Positions 51,143 to 61,083 of a stretch of 64,000 nucleotides of DNA are shown here, one piece after another. The position numbers and the translations under genes were made by a program. The DNA comes from Glycomyces amatae (GTDB lineage Bacteria > Actinomycetota > Actinomycetes > Mycobacteriales > Micromonosporaceae), in NCBI RefSeq assembly GCF_020991375.1, contig NZ_JAJLQZ010000008.1, forward strand, positions 62,001-126,000, written 5' to 3'. The notes under the pieces are model-generated. The model had not been told where the DNA came from, ran no database searches, and was given only the letters and a program-made list of their open reading frames with translations. Numbering within the stretch: position 1 is the stretch's first letter; each line of letters starts with the position of its first letter.

Positions 51143-52552
51143 CTAGTCAACAGTCCATACGGGACCGCGAGGGGTGTCCTTGACGGTGATGCCGGCGTGC
51201 GCGAGCTCGTCGCGGATGCGGTCGGCAGCCGCGTAGTCCTTGCGGGCCCTGGCCTCGGCGCGCTGTTCGAGCGCGATCTTCACCAGCGCGTCCACGGCGC
51301 CGCTGAGCTTCGCGTCCCCCGGGTCGTCCCAGTGCGGGTCGAGCGGGTCGAGGCCGAGCTGGTCGAGCATAGCTCGGACGCCGGCCCCGATGCGGGCCGC
51401 GGCGGCGTCGTCACCGGTGTCGGAGGCGGCGTCGAGGGCGGCGTTGCCCCGGCGGGCCATGTCGTGGACCGCGGCGACGGCGGCGGGCGTGTTGAGGTCG
51501 TCGTCCATGGCGGCGGTGAACTCGGGCGGGAGGGAGCCGCCGATGGTGGACTCGACCCCCAGCGCCTCGGCCGTACGGTGTACGAAGTTGGAGAGGCGGT
51601 CCCACGCGGACTGGGCCTCCCCGAGCGCGGCCTCGGAGAAGTCCAGCGGGGACCGGTACTGGCCGGTGGTCAGGTAGTAGCGGATGTCGACGGGCCGGAA
51701 GCCCTTCTCGCCGAGCGCGGTGACGCTCAGGGTGTTCCCCAGGGACTTCGACATCTTGGTGCCGGCGAGGTTGAGCAGGCCGTTGTGCACCCAGTAGTTC
51801 GCGAAGCCGAGCCCGGCCGCGCGCGACTGGGCCAGCTCGTTCTCGTGGTGGGGGAACATGATGTCGGTGCCGCCGCCGTGGATGTCGAACGCGTCGCCGA
51901 GGTAGCGGCGGGCCATCGCGGAGCACTCGATGTGCCAGCCGGGGCGGCCCGGGCCCCACGGGGAGGTCCAGGCGGCGTCGAGCGGCTCGCCGGGCTTGTG
52001 GGCCTTCCACAGGCCGAAGTCGCGCGAGTCGCGCTTGTCGCCGGTGTCGGGGCTGGCGATCATGTCCTCGGGGCGGCGGTGCGAGAGCTCGCCGTAGTCG
52101 GGCCAGGAGGCCACGGAGAACCAGACGTTGCCGGCCGCGGTCGCGTAGGCGTGGCCGCGGTCGACGAGCTCCTGGATGAGGTCGACCATCTGGGTGATGT
52201 GCCCGGTGGCGCGCGGCTCGTACGTGGGGCGCTCGACGCCGAGGAGGCCGTAGTCGCGGTTGGTGGTCCGCTCGTTCTCGTAGGCGATGGACCACCACGG
52301 GCGGCCCTGCTCCTCGCCGCGGACGAAGATCTTGTCGTCCACGTCGGTGACGTTGCGCACGTAGGTGACGTCGTAGCCGGTGCGGCGCAGCCAGCGCACG
52401 ATCACGTCGTAGGCGACGCCGGTGCGCAGGTGCCCGATGTGGGGCGGCCCCTGGACGGTGAGGCCGCACAGGTACACGCCGACCTGGCCGGGCTTCCGGG
52501 GCTGGAAGTCGCGTACGGATCGGGTGCCGGTGTCGTACAGTCGCAGGCTCAC
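51143..52552 (-). CDS. cysS: Cysteinyl-tRNA synthetase
   Basis: A 469-residue class I aminoacyl-tRNA synthetase. The nucleotide motif HIGHL is in PPHIGHLRTGVAYDVIVRW, and KMSKS in TKMSKSLGNTLSV. Zinc ligands are in VYLCGLTVQG, GWHIECSAMA and FPHHENELAQS. It charges tRNA-Cys and is essential. The start is GTG 52552. It precedes rlmB and is followed upstream by a hairpin terminator. The mycothiol paralogue MshC is excluded by length and the C-terminal anticodon-binding region. Confidence 0.95.
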   Translation of the reverse strand: MSLRLYDTGTRSVRDFQPRKPGQVGVYLCGLTVQGPPHIGHLRTGVAYDVIVRWLRRTGYDVTYVRNVTDVDDKIFVRGEEQGRPWWSIAYENERTTNRDYGLLGVERPTYEPRATGHITQMVDLIQELVDRGHAYATAAGNVWFSVASWPDYGELSHRRPEDMIASPDTGDKRDSRDFGLWKAHKPGEPLDAAWTSPWGPGRPGWHIECSAMARRYLGDAFDIHGGGTDIMFPHHENELAQSRAAGLGFANYWVHNGLLNLAGTKMSKSLGNTLSVTALGEKGFRPVDIRYYLTTGQYRSPLDFSEAALGEAQSAWDRLSNFVHRTAEALGVESTIGGSLPPEFTAAMDDDLNTPAAVAAVHDMARRGNAALDAASDTGDDAAAARIGAGVRAMLDQLGLDPLDPHWDDPGDAKLSGAVDALVKIALEQRAEARARKDYAAADRIRDELAHAGITVKDTPRGPVWTVD

Positions 52553-52605
52553 CCGGCAAGTCTAGACAACCAGGCCGCGCGCCCGGCCCGCCGCGCCCCG
52601 CGTGT

Positions 52606-52626
52606 CAGGCCCGGTGGCCGGGCCTG
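52606..52626. terminator. Hairpin after the surface protein gene
   Basis: Perfect 9-bp stem CAGGCCCGG / CCGGGCCTG with loop TGG, 71 bp past the stop of the minus-strand surface protein gene ending at 52697. Confidence 0.65.
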
Positions 52627-52696
52627 CGTGCGCCCGCGGCGGCGATGTGGGTCGCCGCCGCGCGTCCGGCCGGTCGCGCCCCGGCCGGGGGAGGCG

Positions 52697-54439
52697 TCAA
52701 GCGGTGCGGCGGCGGGCCGCGACGACCACGCCCCCGGCGAGCACCAGCGCTGCGGCGAGGCCCACGAGCAGGCCCGTGACGCCGGTCCCGGTCACCGGCA
52801 GCTGCGGCGACGCGGTCGGCGTCCCGCTCGGGTCGCCCTCGCCCTCGCCGCCGCCACCGGCCCCGCCGGCGGTGAGGTCGTACAGCGCGGTGGTCCCGGA
52901 GATCTCGTTGCCGACCACGATCATGTCCCGCCCGGTCGGCGAGTCCGCGGCCGCGACGAACGCGATCGACTCCGGGCCCAGGTCCCCCGCGTCGCCCTCG
53001 CCCGGTTCGACGCCGAAGTCGCGCCCGGTCACGTAGTCGACGAAGAACGCCCCGGCGGGGTCGGTGACGTCGTAGACCATGACGCCGCCCTGGCGCTCCA
53101 GGCCGATGAACGCGTACGTGCGGCCGTCGACGGCGCCCACGGCGACCGCCTCGGGCTCGGGGCCCTTGTCGTCGGAGCGGTCGTCGAAGTCGTTGGACTC
53201 GTTGTCGGCGTTGAAGTGCTCGGCGTAGTCGGCGGCGATCACCGTCTCGAAGTCGGACCCTGAGTCGAAGACGAGGTCGCCCCCGGCGGTCCAGATCGAG
53301 AACGAGCGCGCCCCGAAGGAGTACAGCTCGTCGTAGCAGCCCGCCTCGGTCAGCCCGAGCGTCGCGGTGACCTTGAGGCGGCCGAGCTCCTCCTCGGACT
53401 GGAGCTCGGCGAGGTCGGCGCCGGCGAAGGCGTCCGCGCACAGCTCGAGGTCCTCGACGCGGGCCTCCTCGGAGTAGTCGCCCCATTCGCGCACGTCGCC
53501 CTCGTTGGCGGTGACCAGGTAGGTCTCGCCGCCCGCGGCGTAGGACGCGACCGTGTCGGGCAGGTACAGGCCCTGCACGGGGCGGTTGCGGATGTCGACC
53601 GCGCCGTCCTCGTCGGAGGCGTCGAGGCCGTTCCCGTCGGCCGAGTGGTCCTTGGCACCGAGGGCGTGGACGTCGGCGACCTCGGCGGCGGCCAGGTCGA
53701 CGACGGCGATCGCGTTGTTCTCCTGGAGGGTCACATACGCGTGGGCGTCGTCGGGCGCGGTCACGTACTCGGGTTCGATCCCGGCGGCCACGTCGTCCGG
53801 GTCGGGGCCGAAGACGCGGAAGCCCTCGGGCAGGTCGCGCTCGCCGGAGGCGTAGGCCGCGAAGTCGGCGGTGCGCACCTCCCGGGTCGCGACGTCGATG
53901 ACCGAGACGGTGCCGTCGGGGTCGGTCGCGTAGTCCTCGGAGGGCTCGCCCTCGTTGGCGACGACGATGTAGGCGCCGCCGCCGGAGAACGCGAGGCTGT
54001 CGGGCAGGGCCCCGACCTGGAGCTCGTCGACGAAGTCGCCGTCGGTGGTGAACAGGGCGACCCAGCCGGCGTCGGTCTTGTCGGGCGCCTCGACCGCGAC
54101 GGCCACGAGCCCGTCGCGGACGGCCACGGAGTTGGCGACCGCGCCCTCGACGCCGAGCGCGGCGGCCGCGTCGAGCGTGAAGGCCAGGGCGGGCGCGGCG
54201 GGGTCGGCGACGTCGAGGACGTCCACGACCGCGGCCTCGGCGTTGACGGTGAACACCCGGTGCGACCGGGGGTCGTAGGCGACGATCTCGGCGGCGCCCT
54301 CGGCGAACGCGCCGGACGCGTAGGCGCCCAGGGGGGTGACGGCGAGGGCGGGCCCGTCCTGCGCGGCGGCGGGGACGGCCGGGACGGCGAGGGCGGCGAG
54401 GCCCAGGGCCAGCGGAGGGACGAGCAGGCGCTTGAGCAC
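52697..54439 (-). CDS. Surface-anchored choice-of-anchor I / phytase-like propeller protein
   Basis: A 580-residue cell-surface protein. A signal peptide (KRLLVPPLALGLAALAVPAV, then PAAAQ) precedes a beta-propeller with the choice-of-anchor I pattern: EIVAYDPRSHRVFTVNAEAA, GAYIVVANEGEPSEDYATDP, GTVSVIDVATREV and PEAVAVGAVDGRTYAFIGLE. The C-terminal 50 residues have a GGGGEGEGDPSG linker, the sortase motif LPVTG, a membrane helix and an RRR tail. The start is GTG 54439 with AGGAA upstream. The protein is presumably attached to peptidoglycan by a sortase encoded elsewhere. Possible activities in the family include phosphatase or esterase; none is shown here. Confidence 0.82.
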   Translation of the reverse strand: MLKRLLVPPLALGLAALAVPAVPAAAQDGPALAVTPLGAYASGAFAEGAAEIVAYDPRSHRVFTVNAEAAVVDVLDVADPAAPALAFTLDAAAALGVEGAVANSVAVRDGLVAVAVEAPDKTDAGWVALFTTDGDFVDELQVGALPDSLAFSGGGAYIVVANEGEPSEDYATDPDGTVSVIDVATREVRTADFAAYASGERDLPEGFRVFGPDPDDVAAGIEPEYVTAPDDAHAYVTLQENNAIAVVDLAAAEVADVHALGAKDHSADGNGLDASDEDGAVDIRNRPVQGLYLPDTVASYAAGGETYLVTANEGDVREWGDYSEEARVEDLELCADAFAGADLAELQSEEELGRLKVTATLGLTEAGCYDELYSFGARSFSIWTAGGDLVFDSGSDFETVIAADYAEHFNADNESNDFDDRSDDKGPEPEAVAVGAVDGRTYAFIGLERQGGVMVYDVTDPAGAFFVDYVTGRDFGVEPGEGDAGDLGPESIAFVAAADSPTGRDMIVVGNEISGTTALYDLTAGGAGGGGEGEGDPSGTPTASPQLPVTGTGVTGLLVGLAAALVLAGGVVVAARRRTA

Positions 54440-54712
54440 AGTCCGGTTCCTGTTCTTCAGTTGGGGAGGGAACGTACCGGCCCAGTCCACCGACCGCAGG
54501 GAACCCGCGCCGGAGCGGAGGGTGAACCGGCCGTGAACACCCGAGCGCGAAACGGCGCGGGGGTAGTACCGGGGTACCGTCCCGGGGCGCCGCTCCTCCC
54601 TGAGGGGGACCCGGAAATCGGTCCGCGCGCCCATGCGCGGGCGCCGCCGCCGTCCATAGACTGGCCTCGTCCCCGACCCGCGAACCAGAGCCACTAAGAA
54701 CTGGAGCCCCTC

Positions 54713-55657
54713 TTGATCACCGCGAAGGGTCTGTACAAGCGCTACCGGAACACGGTGGCCGTAGACCAGCTCTCATTCGACGTCAGACCCGGCGTCGTCA
54801 CCGGATTCCTCGGCCCCAACGGGTCGGGCAAGTCCACGACCATGCGCCTCATGCTCGGCCTCGACCACGGCGGGGGCGAGACCCGCTTCGACGGCGAGCG
54901 GTTCACCGACATCCGCCGCCCCATGAACAAGGTGGGGACGCTCCTGGAGGCGAAGCCGTTCCACCCGACCCGCTCGGCCCGCAACCACCTGCGGATGCTC
55001 GCCAGCGCCAACGGCGTCGGCGACGCGCGCATCGACGAGGTGATGGAGCTGGTGGGCCTCGCCTCGGTGAAGCGGAAGAAGCCGAAGGGCTACTCGCTCG
55101 GCATGGCGCAGCGCCTCGGCCTCGCCCAGGCGCTCCTGGGCGACCCCGGGATCCTCCTGCTCGACGAGCCGACCAACGGCCTCGACCCGCACGGCATCCA
55201 CTGGATGCGCGACATGCTCAAGCACCTCGCCGCCGAGGGCCGCACCATCTTCGTCTCCAGCCACCTGCTGTCGGAGATGCAGCTCATGGCCGACGAACTG
55301 GTCGTGATCGGCCGCGGCACGATGATCTTCAACGGCGACGTCGACCAGTTCGTGCGCGAGTTCACGCAGTCCACCGTCATCGTCCGCAGCCCCGCCGCCG
55401 ACGGCTTCGCGCCCGCCCTGGAGGGCGCCGGGGCCGAGGTCGCCAAGGGCAAGGACGGCGAACTGGTCGTCTCCGGCATGGAGATCGGCGCGGTCGGCCA
55501 CCTCGCGTTCACCGAGGGCGTCGAACTGTCCGAGCTGTCCACCCGCAGCGCCTCCCTCGAAGAGGCGTTCATGTCCGCGACGGGCGCCTCCGAGGAGTTC
55601 ATCGCGGCCGAACCGACCGTCCCCGCTGTCCAGACCGGTGGTGCCCCGAATGCTTGA
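54713..55657 (+). CDS. ABC transporter ATP-binding protein
   Basis: A 314-residue ATPase. Walker A is GPNGSGKST (34-42), the signature region reads KGYSLGMAQRLGLA and Walker B is ILLLDEPTNGLDP. The Q-loop and H-switch (SSHLLSEM) are present. The start is TTG 54713, six bases after GGAG. The signature serine/glycine pattern YSLGM differs slightly from LSGGQ, as is common in drug-exporter ATPases of this type. It overlaps the permease gene by eight bases. Likely function: export of a peptide, lipid or drug with its partner. Confidence 0.93.
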   Translation: MITAKGLYKRYRNTVAVDQLSFDVRPGVVTGFLGPNGSGKSTTMRLMLGLDHGGGETRFDGERFTDIRRPMNKVGTLLEAKPFHPTRSARNHLRMLASANGVGDARIDEVMELVGLASVKRKKPKGYSLGMAQRLGLAQALLGDPGILLLDEPTNGLDPHGIHWMRDMLKHLAAEGRTIFVSSHLLSEMQLMADELVVIGRGTMIFNGDVDQFVREFTQSTVIVRSPAADGFAPALEGAGAEVAKGKDGELVVSGMEIGAVGHLAFTEGVELSELSTRSASLEEAFMSATGASEEFIAAEPTVPAVQTGGAPNA

Positions 55658-56432
55658 CGCCCTTCGCTACGAATGGACCCGGCTGACGACGCTGCGGTCC
55701 ACCTACTGGCTCGTGGGCATCGGCCTGCTGGCCGCCGCCCTGATCCCGGTCATCCTCGGGTTCGCCGCCGGCGACGAGGAGCTGGTGCCGGAGATCATCG
55801 CGGTCGCCGTCAACGGCGGCGCCTCGTTCGGGATCCCGTTCCTGGCGGTGTTCATGGCGGTCATCGGGATCTTCGCGACCGGCCACGAGTACCGGCACGG
55901 CACGATCCAGCCGACGCTCACGGCGCTGCCGCAGCGCTCGCGCCTGATCCTGGCGAAGATCCTGGTCGTCTCCGCGGCCACGGTCGCGGTCACCGTGGTG
56001 TCCATGGCGGTCAACACCGGTGTGCTCATGGTGTTCTTCGGCGAGGTCCCGGGCCTGTTCGACGACCCGGTGCGGTCGGCGCTGCTGGGGTACGTGGTGT
56101 ACACGCTGATCTACATGCTGGTGGGGCTCGGACTGGGGCTGCTGTTCCGCGGCGTCCCGTCGGCGCTGGTCGTGATCTTCCTGATGCCGCTGATCATCGA
56201 GAACGTCATCGTCGGCCTGTCGGTGCTGCCGGCGCTCGACTGGCTGGTGCCGGTGGTCAAGTTCCTGCCGTTCACGGCCGGGTCGCTGCTGATGACGGTC
56301 GGCTCGGCCGACATGGGCATGGGCCTGGACTACGGGTTCTTCGACCGGTGGGGCTCGGGCGCGGTGTTCGCGGTGTTCGCCGCGGCGATCATCGCCGCCG
56401 CGTGGACCCTGTTCAAGAAGCGCGACGCGTAA
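55650..56432 (+). CDS. ABC-2 type transporter permease
   Basis: A 260-residue membrane protein with six predicted helices, including YWLVGIGLLAAALIPVILGF, SFGIPFLAVFMAVIGIFATG and the ABC-2 pattern HEYRHGTIQPTLTALPQRSR, typical of daunorubicin-resistance or bacitracin-type permeases. I choose ATG 55650 since it overlaps the ATPase gene by eight bases; GTG 55638 is possible. The two genes form a complete exporter. A strong terminator follows immediately. Confidence 0.9.
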   Translation: MLDALRYEWTRLTTLRSTYWLVGIGLLAAALIPVILGFAAGDEELVPEIIAVAVNGGASFGIPFLAVFMAVIGIFATGHEYRHGTIQPTLTALPQRSRLILAKILVVSAATVAVTVVSMAVNTGVLMVFFGEVPGLFDDPVRSALLGYVVYTLIYMLVGLGLGLLFRGVPSALVVIFLMPLIIENVIVGLSVLPALDWLVPVVKFLPFTAGSLLMTVGSADMGMGLDYGFFDRWGSGAVFAVFAAAIIAAAWTLFKKRDA

Positions 56433-56445
56433 CGCCGCAACGATG

Positions 56446-56479
56446 AGGCGGGCCCCGGCATGCGCCGGGGCCCGCCTTT
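56446..56479. terminator. Terminator after ABC transporter, bidirectional
   Basis: Perfect 14-bp stem AGGCGGGCCCCGGC / GCCGGGGCCCGCCT with loop ATGC and a short run of T. It lies between the permease stop and the convergent surface protein gene. Confidence 0.9.
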
Positions 56480-56494
56480 GTCGTGTCGCGGGGT

Positions 56495-57955
56495 CTACCA
56501 GGTCCCGGCCGTGCGGCGGCGGCGCATGACGATGTAGACGGCGGCGCCGGCCGCGGCGAGCGCGGCCGCGGCCACGACCGCGACGGTCAGGGACGAGCCG
56601 GTCGTGGGCAGCTGCTCCTGCGCGACCGGGGTGGACTCCTCACCGGTCGGCGGCGGGGTGCCGTCGCAGGCCGCGGCGTCGTACTCCCACACGAAGGTGT
56701 CCTCGAGCTCGTCGTCGATGTAGACGTCGACGCTGAACTCCCCGTCGCCGGCGACCGGGACGGCGCCCTCGACGTGGGCCTCGGGCTCGATCGTCAGCGG
56801 GACGGCGTCGCCCGTGCTGGGCTCGAGGCGGACGTCGAAGGGGACGCCGCCGTTCTGGACGGCGGTGTTGAGGAACTCGTAGCCCACCGAGTCGCACTCG
56901 GACCAGAGCGTGCCGGTGAGGTCGGAGTAGGCGATGCACTGGGCGTCGTAGTCCTCGAACGCGAAGGGCACGGACCCTTCGGGCCAGGTGACCTCGAGCC
57001 ACGGCTCGGTCTGGCCGTCGTACGCGACGAGGGGGAACAGCTCGAGCGGCGCGTCGCCGGGCGCGAGCGTGTGGGTCTCCTCGCCGGCGGCGGTGGCGAC
57101 GGTGAACTCGGTGGTCAGGCCGTTCTCGGGGACCGAGAGGACGACCTTGAACTCGATGCAGTCGGCGACCACGGCGACCTCGGCGAGGCCGACGCACGCG
57201 GTCCCGTAGTCGTCCAGGACCAGTTCGGAGGAGCCGTCGGGCCAGGTGACCTCGAGCCGCGGGTCCTCGCTGCCGCGGTCGTAGTCGATCGGGACAGTGA
57301 CCGTGGTCGACTCGCCGGGCGCGAGCGTGTGGGTCTCCTCGCCCGCGGCGGTGGCGACGGCGAACTCGGTGGTGCGGCCGTTCTGCGGCACCTCCAGCAG
57401 GACCGTGAACTCGGTGCAGCTGGAGGTCACGGTCGCGGCGGAGGGTTCGAGGGTGCACTCGCCGAGGAGGAGCTTGTCGGAGAACCCGAGCGTCGCGCTG
57501 AGGGCGGGGAAGCCCGAAGTGGTGATCGCGAGGGTCGGGGCGGCGAGCCTCACCCACTCGGTGTCGCCGGGGAGGACCTGCGTGCCGGAGAGGGCGCCCT
57601 CACCGTTCGCGGGCACCTCGGCGGCCGCCGCGAGGGTCGCGCCCGACTCGAAGTCGGGGCCGTGCCACTGCCACTGCTTGTCGCCCTCGGTCTGGTAGCC
57701 GACGGAGATGACGTTGTGGTCGTAGGACCGGTCGGTCTCGGAGGTGTCCTCGAGGTACCAGGTCACATGCCATTCGCCGGACTTGCATTCGGCCTCGCCC
57801 CACACGTCGGTGGTGACGCTGAACCATGTGCGCGCGCCGCTTCGGTGGCTGTCCTCGGCCTGGGCCGGGACCGCTACGGCGGCCGCGGCGGCGGTGCCCA
57901 CGGCGGCGGCGCCGAGCAGGGCCGCCAGGCGTTTGAGTGATTGCTTGATGTGCAC
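56495..57955 (-). CDS. LPTTG-anchored surface protein with two repeats
   Basis: A 486-residue cell-wall protein. After a signal peptide (SLKRLAALLGAAAVGTAAA, cut near VPAQA) the mature part has Ig-like domains. Two units repeat VATAAGEETHTLAPG with nearby TTEF, CIEFKVVLSVPENG and CTEFTVLLEVPQNG, and each is followed by LEVTWP(D/E)GS. Cysteines recur at domain ends. The C-terminus has the sortase motif LPTTG, a hydrophobic helix (SLTVAVVAAAALAAAGAAVY) and RRRRTAG. The start is GTG 57955 with GGAGAG upstream. It faces the exporter genes convergently. Its function is probably adhesive or structural. Confidence 0.86.
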   Translation of the reverse strand: MHIKQSLKRLAALLGAAAVGTAAAAAVAVPAQAEDSHRSGARTWFSVTTDVWGEAECKSGEWHVTWYLEDTSETDRSYDHNVISVGYQTEGDKQWQWHGPDFESGATLAAAAEVPANGEGALSGTQVLPGDTEWVRLAAPTLAITTSGFPALSATLGFSDKLLLGECTLEPSAATVTSSCTEFTVLLEVPQNGRTTEFAVATAAGEETHTLAPGESTTVTVPIDYDRGSEDPRLEVTWPDGSSELVLDDYGTACVGLAEVAVVADCIEFKVVLSVPENGLTTEFTVATAAGEETHTLAPGDAPLELFPLVAYDGQTEPWLEVTWPEGSVPFAFEDYDAQCIAYSDLTGTLWSECDSVGYEFLNTAVQNGGVPFDVRLEPSTGDAVPLTIEPEAHVEGAVPVAGDGEFSVDVYIDDELEDTFVWEYDAAACDGTPPPTGEESTPVAQEQLPTTGSSLTVAVVAAAALAAAGAAVYIVMRRRRTAGTW

Positions 57956-58469
<514 letters not shown>

Positions 58470-60947
58470 TCAATGGCGCCCTTGTGGTTTCAGGGTGATG
58501 AAGGTGACCGAGTAGGGCTCGAACTCGTAGGTGAACTCGTTGCCGAGGTCGCGGACCTGCTCCGTTTCGGGATGGACCACCTGCTCCTGGCCGAGGACGT
58601 TGTCGCAGCCCGGGTCGCACTGGAGGGTGGTGACCTCGGCCTTGTCCCGCAGGCGGCGGCCCTCCAGGTTCACGTCGGTGGTGACGGACTCGCTCTGGGC
58701 GTTGACGACCTTGAGGGTGATCTCGCCGGTGCGCTCGTCGCGGGTCACGACCTGGTAGAGCGGTTCGATCTGCTCCTCGTCCACGACGCTGAAGGCCTCG
58801 GCGCCGTCGACGTAGCCGGTGATGGTGCGCCCGGAGACCTCGATCCTGAGGTCGTAGGTGCGGCCGGTCTCGATCACCGTGTCGTGGTTGACGAGCGTGG
58901 ACTTGCCGCCGCCGGAGGACTTCTCGACCGCGGAGGTGGTGTTGTTCCAGCCGCCGAGGTTCCACCAGTAGTAGTCGTCCGAGCCTTCGACGCCGAACAT
59001 GACGAGGAAGCCCTCGCTGCCGGCGGTCTTGGTCGCTTTGAGCTCCATGGTGTAGTTCGACCAGTCGGCCGAGCCGGCGGTGCTGCGGGCGTCCTCGACG
59101 AGGGCGGTCTGGCGGTAGGCGCCGTCGGCCGCTTCCCAGGCGCCCGCGGCGTTGCCGCCGGGGGTCCAGGCGTCGGCGCCGTCGGCGAAGTCGTCTTCGA
59201 AGAGGGTGGCGCCGTCGGCGCCGGTGACCTTCACGTCGTCGTAGGTCGCGGCGGTGTTCCAGGTGGCCAGGCCGATGCCGCCGGCGATGTCCGGTGAGGC
59301 GATCGGCGAGGCGTCCAGGGCCGAGGCCAGGACCTCGTCGCCGGTGTGGTTCGCGAACAGGTGCTGCACCTCGTAGCTGGCGGACTTGACGGTCCGGTGG
59401 TTGTCGAACCAGATCATGTCCGGGGCCCAGTCGACGTAGTCGATGTTGGACAGCAGCGGGGCGTAGGAGGCCATGTCGACCACGTCGCCGTTGCGTTCGA
59501 TGCCGGTGAGGTAGGAGGCCTCGGAGAGGGCGCTCCACCAGGTGTTGGAGCGGGAGGCGTACTCGCCGACGAAGACGTGCGGACCCTCGCGGTCGTAGGA
59601 GTCGTAGCGCCCGTTGTTGGAGAAGAACCACTCCGGCGAGTTGTAGTAGTGCTCGTCCACGAGGTCGGCGCCCTGCTCGCGGGCGAACTCCCAGCTGCGG
59701 TCGAACACGTCGCTCGAGTCGTCCACACCGGAGTTCGCGACGATCTCGATGTCGGGGTGGGCCTCGCGGATCGCCTCCTGGAACGCCGGGTAGTTGGCGT
59801 AGTACTGCTCCTTGTACTCCTCGTTGCCGAGGCCGATCTTCTCGAGGCCGAAGGGCTTGCGGTGGCCCATGGCGGCGCGCAGCGAGCCCCATTCGGAGTC
59901 GGCGGGGCCGTTGGCGAACTCCACTAGATCGAGTGTGTCCTGGACCCAGCGGTCGAGTTCTTCGGAATCGGTGATCTCGGCGGAGTCCCCGCAGCCGGTC
60001 ACGCCCACGGGCACGACGGGCAGCGGTTCGGCCCCGATGTCCTCGGCGAACTGGAAGTACTCGAAGTAGCCGAGGCCGTAGGACTGGTTGTAGCCCCAGA
60101 AGTTGTGGTTGGCCGGGCGCTCCTCGACGGGGCCGACGGTGTCCTTCCAGTCGTAGGCCCGCTCGCGGCTCTCGGGGTCGAAGGAGCCGGTGTTGACGAT
60201 GCATCCGCCGGGGAAGCGGAGAAAGGACGGATTCAGGTCGGCGATGAGCTCGGCGAGGTCGGCGCGCAGGCCGTTCTCGCGGCCCTTGTAGGTGTCCTCG
60301 GGGAAGAGGGAGACCATGTCGAGGTCCACCGCGCCCGCCGCGGTGACCTGGAGGCGGCCGGTGGTGGAGCCGGTGTCGGCCTCCAGCTCGGTCTCGTACT
60401 GCCGCCACTCCCCGCCGCCGCGGACGCGGACCGTCTCGGGGTCGGCGAGGGCGGTCCCGTCGGCGTCGACGAGGACGACCTCGAGCTCGGTGCGGGCGTC
60501 GGCGCTCGCCCAGACGCTGAAGTCGTAGTCGTCGCCCGCGGTGAAGGCCATGCCGGCGTTGTAGCCGGCGTTGACGAGCGCGGTCCCGGCGGCGGCGCTG
60601 ACGTAGGAGGGGTTGGCGTCGTTGAGGGGGTCGCCGTGGGCGACGGCGGCGGAGCCCGAGGCGGTCTCCCAGGCCGTCAGGGGGTGGTAGGAGCCCTCGT
60701 CGGCCGGGCTGAACTCGAAGGAGCGGTTCTGCACGAGCTCGGCGTAGAGGCCGCCGTCGGCGGCGTGGTTGATGTCCTCGTAGAACAGGCCGTAGAGGTC
60801 GTCGGAGATGGGGGTGGCGTCGCGCAGGTCGACGTCGATGCGCACGTCGGCCTCTTGAGCGACGGCTCCGGACGCGGTGAGGGAGGAGATCGCGACGGCC
60901 GCCGCCGCTGCGACGGTCACCGCTCTCGTGCTGGTCGGAAACTTCAT
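58470..60947 (-). CDS. Secreted GH51 alpha-L-arabinofuranosidase
   Basis: An 825-residue exported glycoside hydrolase. The signal peptide (RAVTVAAAAAVAISSLTASG with GAVAQ cut site) precedes a GH51 catalytic module that begins ISDDLYGLFYEDINHAADGG. Acid/base Glu376 is in IGLGNEEYKEQY and the nucleophile Glu462 in VFVGEYASRSNTW. Around 90-210 an inserted carbohydrate-binding-like beta domain interrupts the module; around 560-700 lies a concanavalin/DUF1080-like domain (LFEDDFADGADAWTPGGNAA). The C-terminal barrel-associated domain ends the chain. It releases arabinose from plant polysaccharides. Start ATG 60947 has AAGGA upstream. A LacI-type operator lies at 60979-61013. Confidence 0.88.
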   Translation of the reverse strand: MKFPTSTRAVTVAAAAAVAISSLTASGAVAQEADVRIDVDLRDATPISDDLYGLFYEDINHAADGGLYAELVQNRSFEFSPADEGSYHPLTAWETASGSAAVAHGDPLNDANPSYVSAAAGTALVNAGYNAGMAFTAGDDYDFSVWASADARTELEVVLVDADGTALADPETVRVRGGGEWRQYETELEADTGSTTGRLQVTAAGAVDLDMVSLFPEDTYKGRENGLRADLAELIADLNPSFLRFPGGCIVNTGSFDPESRERAYDWKDTVGPVEERPANHNFWGYNQSYGLGYFEYFQFAEDIGAEPLPVVPVGVTGCGDSAEITDSEELDRWVQDTLDLVEFANGPADSEWGSLRAAMGHRKPFGLEKIGLGNEEYKEQYYANYPAFQEAIREAHPDIEIVANSGVDDSSDVFDRSWEFAREQGADLVDEHYYNSPEWFFSNNGRYDSYDREGPHVFVGEYASRSNTWWSALSEASYLTGIERNGDVVDMASYAPLLSNIDYVDWAPDMIWFDNHRTVKSASYEVQHLFANHTGDEVLASALDASPIASPDIAGGIGLATWNTAATYDDVKVTGADGATLFEDDFADGADAWTPGGNAAGAWEAADGAYRQTALVEDARSTAGSADWSNYTMELKATKTAGSEGFLVMFGVEGSDDYYWWNLGGWNNTTSAVEKSSGGGKSTLVNHDTVIETGRTYDLRIEVSGRTITGYVDGAEAFSVVDEEQIEPLYQVVTRDERTGEITLKVVNAQSESVTTDVNLEGRRLRDKAEVTTLQCDPGCDNVLGQEQVVHPETEQVRDLGNEFTYEFEPYSVTFITLKPQGRH

Positions 60948-60978
60948 CGTCTCGTCCTTTTGCGGAGGATGGCGTTGA

Positions 60979-61013
60979 AACATGTCAATGCATTGTGCAT
61001 GTTAACGCTCACT
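60979..61013. promoter_or_regulatory. Candidate operators upstream of the arabinofuranosidase gene
   Basis: Two overlapping signals. A 25-bp dyad, AACATG-N13-CATGTT (60979-61003), has an inner AATGCATT palindrome. At 61000-61013, TGTTAACGCTCACT matches the LacI-family form TGTNANCGNTNACA with one mismatch. They lie 32-66 bp before the gene start. A sugar-responsive repressor is likely; none is encoded beside it. Confidence 0.5.
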
Positions 61014-61071
61014 CGGTCAAGGGTCCGGCGTCCCGCGCCGAACGGCGGAAGCGCCGCGGGCAAGGCCCCCA

Positions 61072-61077
61072 TACAAT
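61072..61077 (+). promoter_or_regulatory. -10 box for a leaderless transcript
   Basis: TACAAT lies six bases before GTG 61084, so the expected transcription start coincides with the start codon. No Shine-Dalgarno sequence precedes the gene. Confidence 0.5.
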
Positions 61078-61083
61078 CCGGGC

